Shown here in pieces: positions 1-7,729 of a stretch of DNA of 19,847 nucleotides (positions are counted from its first letter, which is position 1; each line of letters starts with the position of its first letter). The stretch is from assembly GCF_036636695.1 (NCBI RefSeq), contig NZ_JAVWNW010000024.1. One strand, given 5' to 3'. Position numbers and translations under genes: made by a program. This stretch comes from Anaerorhabdus sp036636695. GTDB taxonomy: Bacteria; Bacillota_I; Bacilli_A; Erysipelotrichales; Erysipelotrichaceae. The notes under the pieces were generated by a model. It was not told the DNA's origin. It made no database searches and worked only from the letters and a program-made list of their open reading frames with translations.

Positions 1-70
1 ATTTCCCTGCCGTTACCATTTCGATTATACTTTTTCTTATTCCTTTGATTTTATCATTTATTTTATCCAT
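1..70 (-). CDS. Partial CDS, N-terminus only; possible transketolase N-terminal subunit
   Basis: An ATG at 70-68 is preceded by AAGGAG about seven bases upstream and by a well-formed promoter at 105-133, so a real gene very likely starts here and leaves the window at base 1. The 23 visible residues begin MDKINDKIKG and continue with IRKSIIEMVTAGK. That second stretch resembles the N-terminus of the split transketolase A subunit, where a similar helix leads into SGHPGGS; that diagnostic part would lie just outside the window. The gene call is fairly safe, the product is inference from 23 residues. Confidence 0.55.
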   Translation of the reverse strand, partial: MDKINDKIKGIRKSIIEMVTAGK

Positions 71-104
71 AATTTGCTCTCCTTGTTTATTTATTTTATC
101 ACGG

Positions 105-133
105 ATTATCTATTTTTATCCAATAAGGTGCAA
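105..133 (-). promoter_or_regulatory. Promoter of the left-edge gene
   Basis: On the minus strand TTGCAC (133-128) is followed after exactly 17 bases by GATAAT (110-105), close to the sigma-A consensus. It would start transcription near 98 and give a leader of about 28 bases before the ATG at 70. The rest of the 71-299 gap is AT-rich, with a 14-base palindrome of T/A only at 151-164; I found no convincing promoter for the diguanylate cyclase gene in it. Confidence 0.6.
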
Positions 134-299
134 TGAATAATAACTTTACTTTTTATATATAAAATAAATAGTAAATTTGCCCTGTATTTGATAGAATTGA
201 ATTAGAAATACTTTGTGAAAAGCTTCGAATAATTATCTGACCTATTTGCTTACTAAAATCAATATTTTTTCTAGTGAATGAAAAAATTGGAGGGGTCCT

Positions 300-2654
300 A
301 TGAATTTAGAACAAAAAGCATTAGAGTTTTTTGCTTTTCTTGAAGAAAACTATTATTTAAAACGCGACTTATCTTCTGTTCAAAAATGTTTGAGTGATCA
401 TATTTCTTGGATTGGCACAGGTGTCAATGAAGTATGTTCAAGTCTAGAAGAAGCAGAACAAGCACTTGCGAATGAAGTTAAAGAATACAGTGGAACATTT
501 ACTATTTCAGACTCTGATGTTAACTATGTTGAACTTTCTTCAAATTTATGTGTTATCTTTGGTTCACTTATTGTGACACCTCAATCAATAGATTTAGCAG
601 AAGAAAACTTACGGTTTTCAGTTGTACTAAAAGATGCAGATGGCGAAATGCAAGTTGAGCACATTCATTTTTCACATCCTGATTTAATGCAAGGTGAAGA
701 TAGTTACTTTACTCCTAAATCACGAATGGACAATTGTTCTAATCTTAAAGAAAAGGTTGATGTTCGTCGTCGCCAACTTGAAATTCTTACAAAGAATATA
801 CCTGGTGGTGCTCATCAATGCTTAGATGATGCTAGTTTGACAATCTTATCCATGAGTGATGGTTTTTTAAATATGGTTGGTTACACACGTGAAGAAATCA
901 AAACACTTTTCGGTGATAAATTCATGAATTTAATCTATCCCGAAGATCGTGCCAAAGTTTTACATGACATCCAAGCGCAAGACCCTAACAAGAGTGAATT
1001 AGAATTAGAATATCGTCTTTACCATAAAACTACTCAACCCATTTGGATTCTTGACAAATGCCGTCGCGTTGAATCTGATGGAAAATCTACATTCTACTGT
1101 ATATTGATTGAAAATACTGATCGTAAGCGTGAACAAGAAGCTTTGCGTTTATCACTTGAAAGATATCAAGTTGTAATTAATCAAACTACAGATATTGTGT
1201 TTGAATGGGATGTGTTAAATGATACTTTAATTTTCTCAAATAATTTTATTAAAAAGTTCGGATATGATGCCATTTCAAGCGAAATATCTCATCGTTTAAT
1301 ACTTACTGATAATATCCATCCTAGTGATAAGAAAAGTCTTTCTACAATCATGCGTCAATGTCTTTCTGGAGTTCCCTATTCTGAAACTGAATTAAGAATC
1401 AAGAAAGAAAGTGGTTCATACCTTTGGTGCAGAATTCGTGTCACAACACAATTTAATGATTACAGACAACCTGTTAAGGTAATTGGAATTATTGTTGATA
1501 TTAATGATGAGAAGAAACAAAAACAAAAACTTCTTGATCAAGCACAACGAGATCCATTAACTGGTTTATATAATAAATCTGCCATTTGTTCTGTCATTGA
1601 ATCTTGTATTAAAGATAATACCGATAACGTTAATCAGGCTTTATTGATTTTAGACATCGACTATTTCAAAAATATTAATGATACTTATGGACACTTAACT
1701 GGTGACCGTGTTTTATCTGAAGTTGCAAAAGCGCTTAAGAACGCAACTCGTTCTACAGATTTCGTTGGTAGAATTGGAGGCGATGAGTTCATTATCTTCT
1801 TACCTGAGGTTACAACAGCAGATGCAGTTATCAAAAAAGCAAATGCTATTGTAAATGAAATAAGAAAACTTAGACCCTTCACAACCGAAAAACATTTGAC
1901 TTGCAGTATCGGTATTTCAATTACTTCTTCACCTGAAACAAATTATACCGATTTATACCAACAAGCTGATGAAGCACTCTATACAAAGAAAAGTGAAGGT
2001 CGTGATGGTTGTTCCTTATTTGATAGTCAATTACATTTAGATTTGTATCATTCTTGGACAAAGCTCAAAACTGATGGAAATCTCGATAACAATTACACTA
2101 AGAATTACATCCTTGATCAAGGCTTAGCACAATACTGCTTCCGTACATTATTCTCATCAAAAGACTTCGAAGGATCCCTTACAAGTCTTCTTGAAATCAT
2201 TGGACGTTCATTTGATGTAAGTAGAACCTATGTTTTTGAAAGTTCTGATGATTATAACCATGTAAGCATGACCTATGAATGGTGTAATGATGGAATTGAA
2301 CCTCAGATTAATCATCTCCAAGATTATTCTTATGTAGAAGATTTAGATGACTATAAGAGTAACTTTAACAATGAGGGATTATTCATATGGTCCAAAAATT
2401 CTGATACTGGTTCACATTTACAAGAATTACTTGAATCTCAAAATATTAAATCAATGCTTCAATGTGCAGTATTCTATCAGGATGATTTCTTAGGTGGTAT
2501 TGGTTTCGATGAATGCCTACGTGAAGATCGTGAATGGACAGATGCACAAATCAATAGTTTCAAACTAACCACAAATGTTTTATCTACTTTCCTTGTACAA
2601 CATCGTATGCTTCAATATATCGAAAGACTTATAGAAGACAAACAATCAAACTAA
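300..2654 (+). CDS. Diguanylate cyclase with NTF2/SnoaL-like, two PAS, GGDEF and GAF domains
   Basis: Predicted to make cyclic di-GMP from two GTP in the cytoplasm. No signal peptide or membrane segment is seen, so it should be a soluble sensor-cyclase. Domain order in 784 residues: an N-terminal NTF2/SnoaL-like fold (about 5-130, with WIGTGVNE near 37-44); PAS 1 (about 160-275, NMVGYTREEI typical); PAS 2 (about 290-405); GGDEF (about 415-575) with RDPLTGLYNK at its start and an intact GGDEF at 493-497; a C-terminal GAF-like domain (about 610-775). The inhibitory I-site RSTD (484-487) sits exactly five residues before GGDEF, so product inhibition is expected. There is no EAL domain. ATG 300 is preceded by GGAGGGG. 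It is transcribed alone and ends in a hairpin terminator. The ligand of each sensor domain is unknown. Confidence 0.93.
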   Translation: MNLEQKALEFFAFLEENYYLKRDLSSVQKCLSDHISWIGTGVNEVCSSLEEAEQALANEVKEYSGTFTISDSDVNYVELSSNLCVIFGSLIVTPQSIDLAEENLRFSVVLKDADGEMQVEHIHFSHPDLMQGEDSYFTPKSRMDNCSNLKEKVDVRRRQLEILTKNIPGGAHQCLDDASLTILSMSDGFLNMVGYTREEIKTLFGDKFMNLIYPEDRAKVLHDIQAQDPNKSELELEYRLYHKTTQPIWILDKCRRVESDGKSTFYCILIENTDRKREQEALRLSLERYQVVINQTTDIVFEWDVLNDTLIFSNNFIKKFGYDAISSEISHRLILTDNIHPSDKKSLSTIMRQCLSGVPYSETELRIKKESGSYLWCRIRVTTQFNDYRQPVKVIGIIVDINDEKKQKQKLLDQAQRDPLTGLYNKSAICSVIESCIKDNTDNVNQALLILDIDYFKNINDTYGHLTGDRVLSEVAKALKNATRSTDFVGRIGGDEFIIFLPEVTTADAVIKKANAIVNEIRKLRPFTTEKHLTCSIGISITSSPETNYTDLYQQADEALYTKKSEGRDGCSLFDSQLHLDLYHSWTKLKTDGNLDNNYTKNYILDQGLAQYCFRTLFSSKDFEGSLTSLLEIIGRSFDVSRTYVFESSDDYNHVSMTYEWCNDGIEPQINHLQDYSYVEDLDDYKSNFNNEGLFIWSKNSDTGSHLQELLESQNIKSMLQCAVFYQDDFLGGIGFDECLREDREWTDAQINSFKLTTNVLSTFLVQHRMLQYIERLIEDKQSN

Positions 2655-2682
2655 AACATCAGTTCTTCAACTGGTGTTTTTT
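2653..2682 (+). terminator. Intrinsic terminator of the diguanylate cyclase gene
   Basis: A 12-base stem (2653-2664 with 2669-2680, one G-T pair) closes a CTTC loop and ends in TTTTTT. It overlaps the cyclase stop codon and the end of the convergent UPF0303 gene. In the minus direction the tail is poorer (TTTTAG), so it may serve both genes unequally. Confidence 0.85.
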
Positions 2683-3139
2683 AGTCTAGAAACTCTTGAA
2701 TTGTTTGTGTTACTAAATCATGGTCCTCATTGGGTTGTAGTCCACTAACAGCAATTGCTCCGATAAATCCAGCATTTTCTACATAGATAGGAAATCCACC
2801 ATGGATAACAGCGTAGTCTTCAGTCTTAAGTCCATATTTACTATGGATAAGTGTTGAATCACCATTTAGTTTAAAATGAATAAATTTTGATGAATGATGA
2901 AAATACATTACTGTATTTATTTTTCTTTTCAACCAATGATCGTTATCAGGAATACACTTGTCTGCTGAAAAGTGAAATAGCATTTTCCCATTCGCCACAA
3001 TCTCGACACAAACTTGTAAATCTTTTTCTATTGCATAGTTCGCAATTTTTTGACCAATTCGTAGCGCTTTTTCAGCGTTAAATTTTTTAAATTGTAATTG
3101 CTTTTCTTCTTCTAAAGCGAGTATCATTTCTTCAGTCAT
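2681..3139 (-). CDS. GlcG/HbpS-like (UPF0303) heme-binding/degrading-type domain protein
   Basis: 152 residues, one small cytoplasmic domain of the GlcG/HbpS superfamily, UPF0303 branch. Its hallmark is visible near the C-terminus: a glycine-rich strand pair, HGGFPIYVEN then GFIGAIAVSGL, followed by DHDLV. Members are often annotated as heme-degrading-domain proteins, but biochemical function is poorly established and GlcG proteins are frequently found beside unrelated metabolic genes, so I would not infer heme turnover here. The start has a good site (AAAGGAG, 6 bases from ATG). The gene overlaps the end of the upstream HAD gene by 8 bases, indicating translational coupling as the last gene of a yitT-HAD-UPF0303 operon. 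Confidence 0.8.
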   Translation of the reverse strand: MTEEMILALEEEKQLQFKKFNAEKALRIGQKIANYAIEKDLQVCVEIVANGKMLFHFSADKCIPDNDHWLKRKINTVMYFHHSSKFIHFKLNGDSTLIHSKYGLKTEDYAVIHGGFPIYVENAGFIGAIAVSGLQPNEDHDLVTQTIQEFLD

Positions 3140-3914
3140 AAATTTCTCCTTTAACTATTTTTTCTATCATCTTACCTACTCCATCATTTTCACATCGTTC
3201 ACAAATTGCAGTAGCGTACTTTTTGATGGTCTCACTTGCGTTTTCCATCACCATATTATTTCCCCCTAAAGAGAACATGGTTTCATCATTTACATCATCA
3301 CCAAACATGTAACTATCTTTAATTGATATATTATTTTTCAAACAATATAATTTGATAGCATTACCTTTGTTGGCACTATGATGTATTAATTCAAATCCTT
3401 TGCCTGCGTAGAATGCTTTTGTCATATCAAAGTTGTCTATTAATTCATTCAGTTCCATTTCGTTATGATTATATAATCCTAGAATTTTATATATTTTTTG
3501 TTTTCTAAATAAATCAATTGAACAATTCTCTGTGAAGCTCACCATTTCATCCTTTGATATTGGATATACAAAGTTTTTTATAACTTCTCTGTTGGCATAA
3601 ATATGATCAACTGATTTGAATATCGCATTCACATTATTGTTTTCAAATAATTTATATAAACAAACAAGATTTTCTTCACTAATTGGATGTTCGATAAAAT
3701 CTGATACATAAGCACCATTAAATCCAATTGTATCAATTTCACTTCCTATTTTATTTGCTAGATAATTTACAAATTGTATTGGTCTTCCACTCACAATTAC
3801 AACATGATATCCATTGTTAATCGCTTCTTTTATAGCTTCACTATTTCTTGTTGAAATGGTTAAATCTTTTTGCATTAACGTTCCATCTAAGTCGATAAAG
3901 ATTGCTTTTTCCAT
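3132..3914 (-). CDS. Cof-type HAD-superfamily phosphatase
   Basis: 260 residues, the usual length of Cof/YidA-type (HAD IIB) sugar-phosphate phosphatases. All four motifs are present: IFIDLDGTL with nucleophile Asp8 and Asp10; VSGRP with Ser42; Lys183 in NKGNAIK; and GDDVND (205-210) binding magnesium. Between motifs II and III lies the large alpha/beta C2 cap that selects the substrate. Such enzymes hydrolyse small phosphorylated metabolites; the specific one cannot be read from sequence. The ATG is preceded by GGGAG, and the first 28 bases overlap the end of yitT, so translation is coupled to the membrane protein upstream. Confidence 0.88.
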   Translation of the reverse strand: MEKAIFIDLDGTLMQKDLTISTRNSEAIKEAINNGYHVVIVSGRPIQFVNYLANKIGSEIDTIGFNGAYVSDFIEHPISEENLVCLYKLFENNNVNAIFKSVDHIYANREVIKNFVYPISKDEMVSFTENCSIDLFRKQKIYKILGLYNHNEMELNELIDNFDMTKAFYAGKGFELIHHSANKGNAIKLYCLKNNISIKDSYMFGDDVNDETMFSLGGNNMVMENASETIKKYATAICERCENDGVGKMIEKIVKGEIYD

Positions 3915-4492
3915 TTATCTAATCTCCCTGTTGTGAATTTGATTGTCTGCATGATTACAAATAATGCAACTGCCGAACAAATCGAAGTAATGAATTGTTT
4001 TGAAATTGCCCATGATGATAAAACAATAATCATATCTAGAATAAATAAAATTGTAGCTAAATCAACCTTCTTCAATAACAGTCTTATCAGCATAGCTAAT
4101 ACATCTGTTCCTCCAGTTGCACATTCGCGATAGATTGCTAGTCCAATTGATAACCCTACCAATAGACCACCCAATATACTCGCAAGTACAATTGAATTAG
4201 TAATATGAATCTGTGGAATAAAACGTAAGAATAGTGGCACCATAATTGTTACATATAATGTTTTTATTCCAAACTTCCCACCAAGAAACACAGTACTAAT
4301 AATCAATAGAGGAATTGAAATACAAAGTGAAATAAGATCAACCGAAATACTTGTTATTGTACTTGCTGTAATCGCAAGTCCTGTAATTCCTCCTGGTGTA
4401 AGCGCATATTCAGTAAAGAATAATCGTACAGCTAATGCTGTTAAAAATGCTGATATTGTAAGATATACGATATCTAATACTTTTTCTTTCAT
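3887..4492 (-). CDS. YitT/YczE-type integral membrane protein (short form)
   Basis: 201 residues, almost entirely hydrophobic, with about five or six membrane helices. The first half carries the family hallmark ALTPGGITGLA near residues 30-40 and the second half the matching ECATGGTDVLA near 123-133, showing the internal duplication typical of YitT-family (DUF161) proteins. Full-length YitT proteins usually add a C-terminal cytoplasmic DUF2179 domain; this protein stops right after the last helix (LDKWKKQ) and lacks it. The transport role of the family is unknown. The start has a perfect AGGAGG four bases from the ATG. The gene lies immediately after the hairpin ending the epimerase gene and overlaps the downstream HAD gene by 28 bases. 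Confidence 0.85.
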   Translation of the reverse strand: MKEKVLDIVYLTISAFLTALAVRLFFTEYALTPGGITGLAITASTITSISVDLISLCISIPLLIISTVFLGGKFGIKTLYVTIMVPLFLRFIPQIHITNSIVLASILGGLLVGLSIGLAIYRECATGGTDVLAMLIRLLLKKVDLATILFILDMIIVLSSWAISKQFITSICSAVALFVIMQTIKFTTGRLDKWKKQSLST

Positions 4493-4500
4493 GAATCCTC

Positions 4501-4528
4501 CTAAAAAGAAAGTCTAGTTAAACTAGAC
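4501..4528 (-). terminator. Terminator-like hairpin between the epimerase and yitT genes
   Basis: GTCTAG (4512-4517) pairs with CTAGAC (4523-4528) around a 5-base loop. On the minus strand the stem is followed by TTTCTTTTT and then at once by AGGAGG, the ribosome-binding site of yitT. It is either the end of the dehydrogenase-epimerase operon or a partial terminator controlling read-through into yitT. Confidence 0.7.
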
Positions 4529-4534
4529 ATTTCG

Positions 4535-5251
4535 TTATTCTAAATTAAACTTCTTTGCTGCATCATCAATTGCAGTACGACATTTTTTAAATCCTGCTTC
4601 AATTCCATCTGGATCTTTAAAAATCGCTGAAGAAAGTACAACAACATCTGGATTACATTCAATTAGTTTTTCCATATTATCTGCTCTTAATCCACCATCG
4701 ATTGCAAGTTCGCATTTTGGATTTTTTTCATCAATTAATTTACGTGCTCTATTCACTAAATCAATTGCACTTTTTCTCCATCCCCAGTTGTCCTTACCAT
4801 CTGTTTCATCAACGCCATGTGTAACAATTTGAAGACGATCAATATCATAAATTGACTCTTCAACAAAACACAATGGTGTATAGCATCCTACTGTTAATCC
4901 AACTTTAAGTTTTCTTTCTCTACACCAGTTAATAATATAAGCTAACTGTGCACCAATAAAATGTTCTGCTGGTAAAATAAGCATATTTGCACCTGCTTGA
5001 TAAATTTGTTCGATGAACATTTCATCCATGCTTACTGTATAGAAATGACATTCAATTGGTAAATTTGTTTCTGGACGAATACCTGCAATAATTTGATGTC
5101 CACCCATAAGTTTCATATTTTGTAAATCGTGCATATCTGCTGCATCTGAATGAATGTAATCTACTCCTGCATCACTTGCTGCTTTTACTACATCTGCAAT
5201 TCTGCCGTAGTTTACATGTGCTAATCCTGCTGAAATTTTAATATGTTTCAT
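4535..5251 (-). CDS. Ribulose-phosphate 3-epimerase-fold protein (divergent hexose/pentose-phosphate epimerase)
   Basis: 238 residues with the TIM-barrel plan of the RPE family. The metal and catalytic positions appear kept: His34 and Asp36 (YIHSDAAD), His69 (IECHFY) and Asp185 (AIDGG). Other signatures of true Rpe are missing: MDG-x-FVPN after the first His-x-Asp reads instead DAADMHD, and the GFGGQ phosphate loop is replaced by a longer NWGW segment near 155-158. This points to a divergent subfamily, comparable in spirit to allulose-6-phosphate 3-epimerase AlsE. It should epimerise C3 of a ketose phosphate, feeding fructose-6-phosphate or the pentose phosphate pathway. AGGAGG precedes the ATG. 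It follows the dehydrogenase gene by 11 bases, so the two probably act in sequence: oxidation to a ketose phosphate, then epimerisation. Confidence 0.75.
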   Translation of the reverse strand: MKHIKISAGLAHVNYGRIADVVKAASDAGVDYIHSDAADMHDLQNMKLMGGHQIIAGIRPETNLPIECHFYTVSMDEMFIEQIYQAGANMLILPAEHFIGAQLAYIINWCRERKLKVGLTVGCYTPLCFVEESIYDIDRLQIVTHGVDETDGKDNWGWRKSAIDLVNRARKLIDEKNPKCELAIDGGLRADNMEKLIECNPDVVVLSSAIFKDPDGIEAGFKKCRTAIDDAAKKFNLE

Positions 5252-5262
5252 ATTTTTTCCTC

Positions 5263-6429
5263 CTATAAGTTACATATTTCATTAACAATTTCTAGAATTG
5301 TTTCTGTTTTTTCCATTGGCAAATGTTGCCAAATCTCACAATATTTGATTCTATCTATTTCACTTTGTTCTAAATTAAATTGACTCAAATTAAACTCTAA
5401 ACTATTTTCTTTTTCAAAGTTAGATAATACTTTATAAAAATCTTTTGCCGCTTCACTATCATCCTTGTCACAATAAGATTCATCAAATAGACGACATACT
5501 GTTGCGAACTTTGTTTGATACTTTTCATATGTGTATTTCACAAATGTTGGATAGACCATTGCTAATGCTTGTCCATGAGATAAATTATTGACGAAGCTGC
5601 CGATAATCTCAGATAGTGGATGTGGAAGTGCTGCCCCATTGTTTGCTAAGGCAATTCCTGCATAAGTATCCGCAAGCATCAATTGTTCACGATACTCTAT
5701 TTTATTATCCATTAAGACTTTGGGAAGAGTTTGCACTATATTTTTGATTGCTTGTAAAGAGAAGTTTTCGGTAATTGGATTACCCTCATTCCTTAAATAA
5801 GACTCAAATGCATGTGTAAATGCATCAAATGCTGTCGATACTGTAATACTTCTTGGAAGGGTCATTGTTAGTTCAGGATCAAGTATTGCCACATCCACAA
5901 AATTATCTTGGTGGAATACTGTGAGTTTCATTTTTGATTCAACATCCGTGATAACACTGGCTTGTGTACATTGTGATCCTGTTCCTGCAGTCGTTGATAA
6001 TGCAATTACTGGTAATTTTGTATTACTTATTGTCTCATATCTTTTGGCAAAATTATCATATTTTTCAAACATTTCTTGCCAATTTATTATCTCACAATCG
6101 AAACATAAACTAATAATTTTTGCTGTGTCAATTGAAGAACCTCCACCCATCGCTACAACAACATCTACATCATTGTCTCTTGCTAATTGAAGTCCTTTAT
6201 CAACAGCACTTGTGGTCGGATTTGGTTCTACTTCTAGGTAACATGTTGTAATAATTTCGTTCTCTTTTAAATTTTTAAGCACCGAATCAAACATTGGGCG
6301 TATGGCATCATTCATAACCGGTCCTACTAACAATACCTTATTACCATATCGTTTTACTATTTCTGGTAATTGATTGACTTTCTTTGCACCAAAGATTAAT
6401 TCCGTGGGTTGTTGATAATTAAAGTTCAT
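5263..6429 (-). CDS. Iron-containing (group III) alcohol dehydrogenase
   Basis: 388 residues from the ATG at 6429, chosen because GGAGG stands five bases upstream; a longer reading from 6468 would begin upstream of the -10 box. The N-terminal nucleotide-binding domain has the GGGSSIDTAK motif (95-104) typical of group III NAD(P)-dependent enzymes. Metal ligands fit the family pattern: Asp202 and His206 (FDAFTHAFE), His270 (LPHPLSE) and His285 (LSHGQA). The family oxidises or reduces primary alcohols, diols and some polyol phosphates. Position directly before an RPE-like epimerase favours a polyol or sugar-phosphate substrate over ethanol, but this is inference. Its promoter has a perfect -10, no good -35, and a palindrome upstream that is shared with the PTS promoter. 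Confidence 0.9.
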   Translation of the reverse strand: MNFNYQQPTELIFGAKKVNQLPEIVKRYGNKVLLVGPVMNDAIRPMFDSVLKNLKENEIITTCYLEVEPNPTTSAVDKGLQLARDNDVDVVVAMGGGSSIDTAKIISLCFDCEIINWQEMFEKYDNFAKRYETISNTKLPVIALSTTAGTGSQCTQASVITDVESKMKLTVFHQDNFVDVAILDPELTMTLPRSITVSTAFDAFTHAFESYLRNEGNPITENFSLQAIKNIVQTLPKVLMDNKIEYREQLMLADTYAGIALANNGAALPHPLSEIIGSFVNNLSHGQALAMVYPTFVKYTYEKYQTKFATVCRLFDESYCDKDDSEAAKDFYKVLSNFEKENSLEFNLSQFNLEQSEIDRIKYCEIWQHLPMEKTETILEIVNEICNL

Positions 6430-6450
6430 AGGTTCCTCCTTCACGCTTTC

Positions 6451-6456
6451 ATTATA
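6451..6456 (-). promoter_or_regulatory. -10 box of the dehydrogenase-epimerase operon
   Basis: TATAAT on the minus strand, 22 bases before the ATG at 6429. No TTGACA-like hexamer lies 16-18 bases upstream (the sequence there reads near AACGAG), so the promoter looks activator-dependent. The centre of the palindrome at 6488-6507 is 41.5 bases upstream of the box. Confidence 0.65.
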
Positions 6457-6487
6457 CCGTTTATTCATGATTCCTCGTTTCGCTTGC

Positions 6488-6523
6488 TTACCGAAAAGTT
6501 GTGGTAAAAATATACGAATTAGG
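6488..6523. promoter_or_regulatory. Candidate operator, copy A (shared with the PTS-regulator intergenic region)
   Basis: An imperfect palindrome, TTACCGAAA (6488-6496), AG, TTGTGGTAA (6499-6507), has 7 of 9 positions symmetric. Five bases later comes TACGAATTA (6513-6521). Copy B at 13430-13464 repeats TTGTGGTAA and TACGAATTA with the same 5-base spacing and the same orientation towards the minus-strand operon. Over 6499-6523 the two copies agree at 20 of 25 positions. Confidence 0.7.
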
Positions 6524-6536
6524 ATAGTTTTTCCGC

Positions 6537-6586
6537 TATATTAAGGCAAGTTGATGTTAACTAGTTTTCCTAATTTGTTTTACAAT
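6537..6586 (+). promoter_or_regulatory. Possible promoter(s) for the Gfo/Idh-M29 operon
   Basis: Two weak candidates. TATATT (6537-6542) has no -35 but lies 39.5 bases from the centre of the shared palindrome, nearly the mirror image of the dehydrogenase promoter. Alternatively TTAACT (6557-6562), 18 bases, TACAAT (6581-6586), which would start transcription almost on the ribosome-binding site. The first fits the divergent-activation idea better. Confidence 0.3.
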
Positions 6587-6604
6587 TATACTGAGGTGAA
6601 ATAT

Positions 6605-7729
6605 ATGAAAACATACAATATTGGTATTTCTGGTTTTGGATTAATGGGTAAGGTACATAGTCAATGTTATTTGCTTCAACAAATTAATTATCCACAAGAT
6701 TTTTTAGTTAATCTAGAGAGTTTAAATACCCTAGAGATCAAGAATGATAATCATTTATTTAGGCACCAAACTACTTCCTTCAGTGAGTTTTTAAATAATA
6801 ACTTAGATTTAATCGACATCTGTACGCCAAATTCTTCTCATTATAATCAAGTTAAACAAGCACTTGATAAAGGGTTGAACATCTATTGTGAAAAACCCCT
6901 TTGCTCGACAATTGAAGAGTCTATTTCCTTAGTTAAACAAGTTGCATCGACAACCCTTTTAAATCAAGTTGCACTTGTTTATCGCTTTATTCCGGCATTT
7001 TCAATTGTCCGTGACGTGCTTGCTTCAGGACAAATTGGTACTCCTTTACACTTCTCATTCACTTTACGTCATGCTAGTTATTTACATCGTCCAAAGAATA
7101 ATGAATGGCGAACTAATAAGGCTCAAAGTGGTGGTGGCGTCATTGTTGATTTAGGAATTCATGCTTTTGATATCATTCGCTTTATATTAGGAGAGTTTTC
7201 AACAATTTCTGTGAATTCTCTTACTTATTCTCAAGATAATGAAAAAGTATTGCCCACAACCACAAATGATTGTGATGATTATTCTTCTTGTTATTGTAAG
7301 TTATCAAATAATATTTTTGGTACAATAGAACTATCCAAGCTTTGCCAATCTACCCGACCTGAATGGGTTCTTGAAATATTTGGAAGCAAAGGTTCTATTT
7401 ATGCTGACGCTGATAATGCTAATGAAGTTTGTGTTACTACCTCTACAAATAGTAAATCAATAATTCGTGACTTATCATTATCAACTTATTCAAAAAATCT
7501 TAAATCATGGCTAAGTGGTTTCCCTGTTTCAAGAGAAATTGCTCCACATATGGCTTCCATTCGCTCTGTTCTTTGTGCTATGCACCTAAATCAACGTATT
7601 GAAGGTGTACCTACGTTTTCTGAAGCACTTGCTTCACAACTTGTAATTGAAGCAGGAATTGAATCCATCAAATCAAACGGAACCGTTGTTCCTGTTAAAC
7701 AAATAGAAGAGGTACTCAATGATTACTAA
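6605..7729 (+). CDS. Gfo/Idh/MocA-family NAD(P)-dependent oxidoreductase
   Basis: 374 residues from the ATG at 6605, which has GAGGTGA five bases upstream; a 5' extension to 6551 exists but has no ribosome site. The Rossmann fold opens with GISGFGLMG (Gly10, Gly12, Gly15); the family's EKP motif with Lys97 is at 96-98; the catalytic region reads VDLGIHAFD with Asp182, His186 and Asp189. Members oxidise or reduce a hydroxyl of free sugars, inositols, sugar acids or glycosides (3-keto chemistry in some). Here it should act on a sugar-derived intermediate. Its last 11 bases overlap the M29 peptidase gene, so translation is coupled. It shares a 175-base divergent region, with operator copy A, with the dehydrogenase gene. 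Confidence 0.9.
   Translation: MKTYNIGISGFGLMGKVHSQCYLLQQINYPQDFLVNLESLNTLEIKNDNHLFRHQTTSFSEFLNNNLDLIDICTPNSSHYNQVKQALDKGLNIYCEKPLCSTIEESISLVKQVASTTLLNQVALVYRFIPAFSIVRDVLASGQIGTPLHFSFTLRHASYLHRPKNNEWRTNKAQSGGGVIVDLGIHAFDIIRFILGEFSTISVNSLTYSQDNEKVLPTTTNDCDDYSSCYCKLSNNIFGTIELSKLCQSTRPEWVLEIFGSKGSIYADADNANEVCVTTSTNSKSIIRDLSLSTYSKNLKSWLSGFPVSREIAPHMASIRSVLCAMHLNQRIEGVPTFSEALASQLVIEAGIESIKSNGTVVPVKQIEEVLNDY

Noticed and set aside
1685..1882. Antisense open frame inside the diguanylate cyclase gene
   Set aside because: It shadows the conserved GGDEF coding region and shows no independent start signals.
6430..6468. Longer N-terminus of the dehydrogenase
   Set aside because: The earlier start lies upstream of the likely -10 box, while the ATG at 6429 has an ideal ribosome site.
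6470..6490. cre-like sequence (AGCAAGCG half) near the dehydrogenase promoter
   Set aside because: Only the left half fits the CcpA consensus; the right half has several mismatches.
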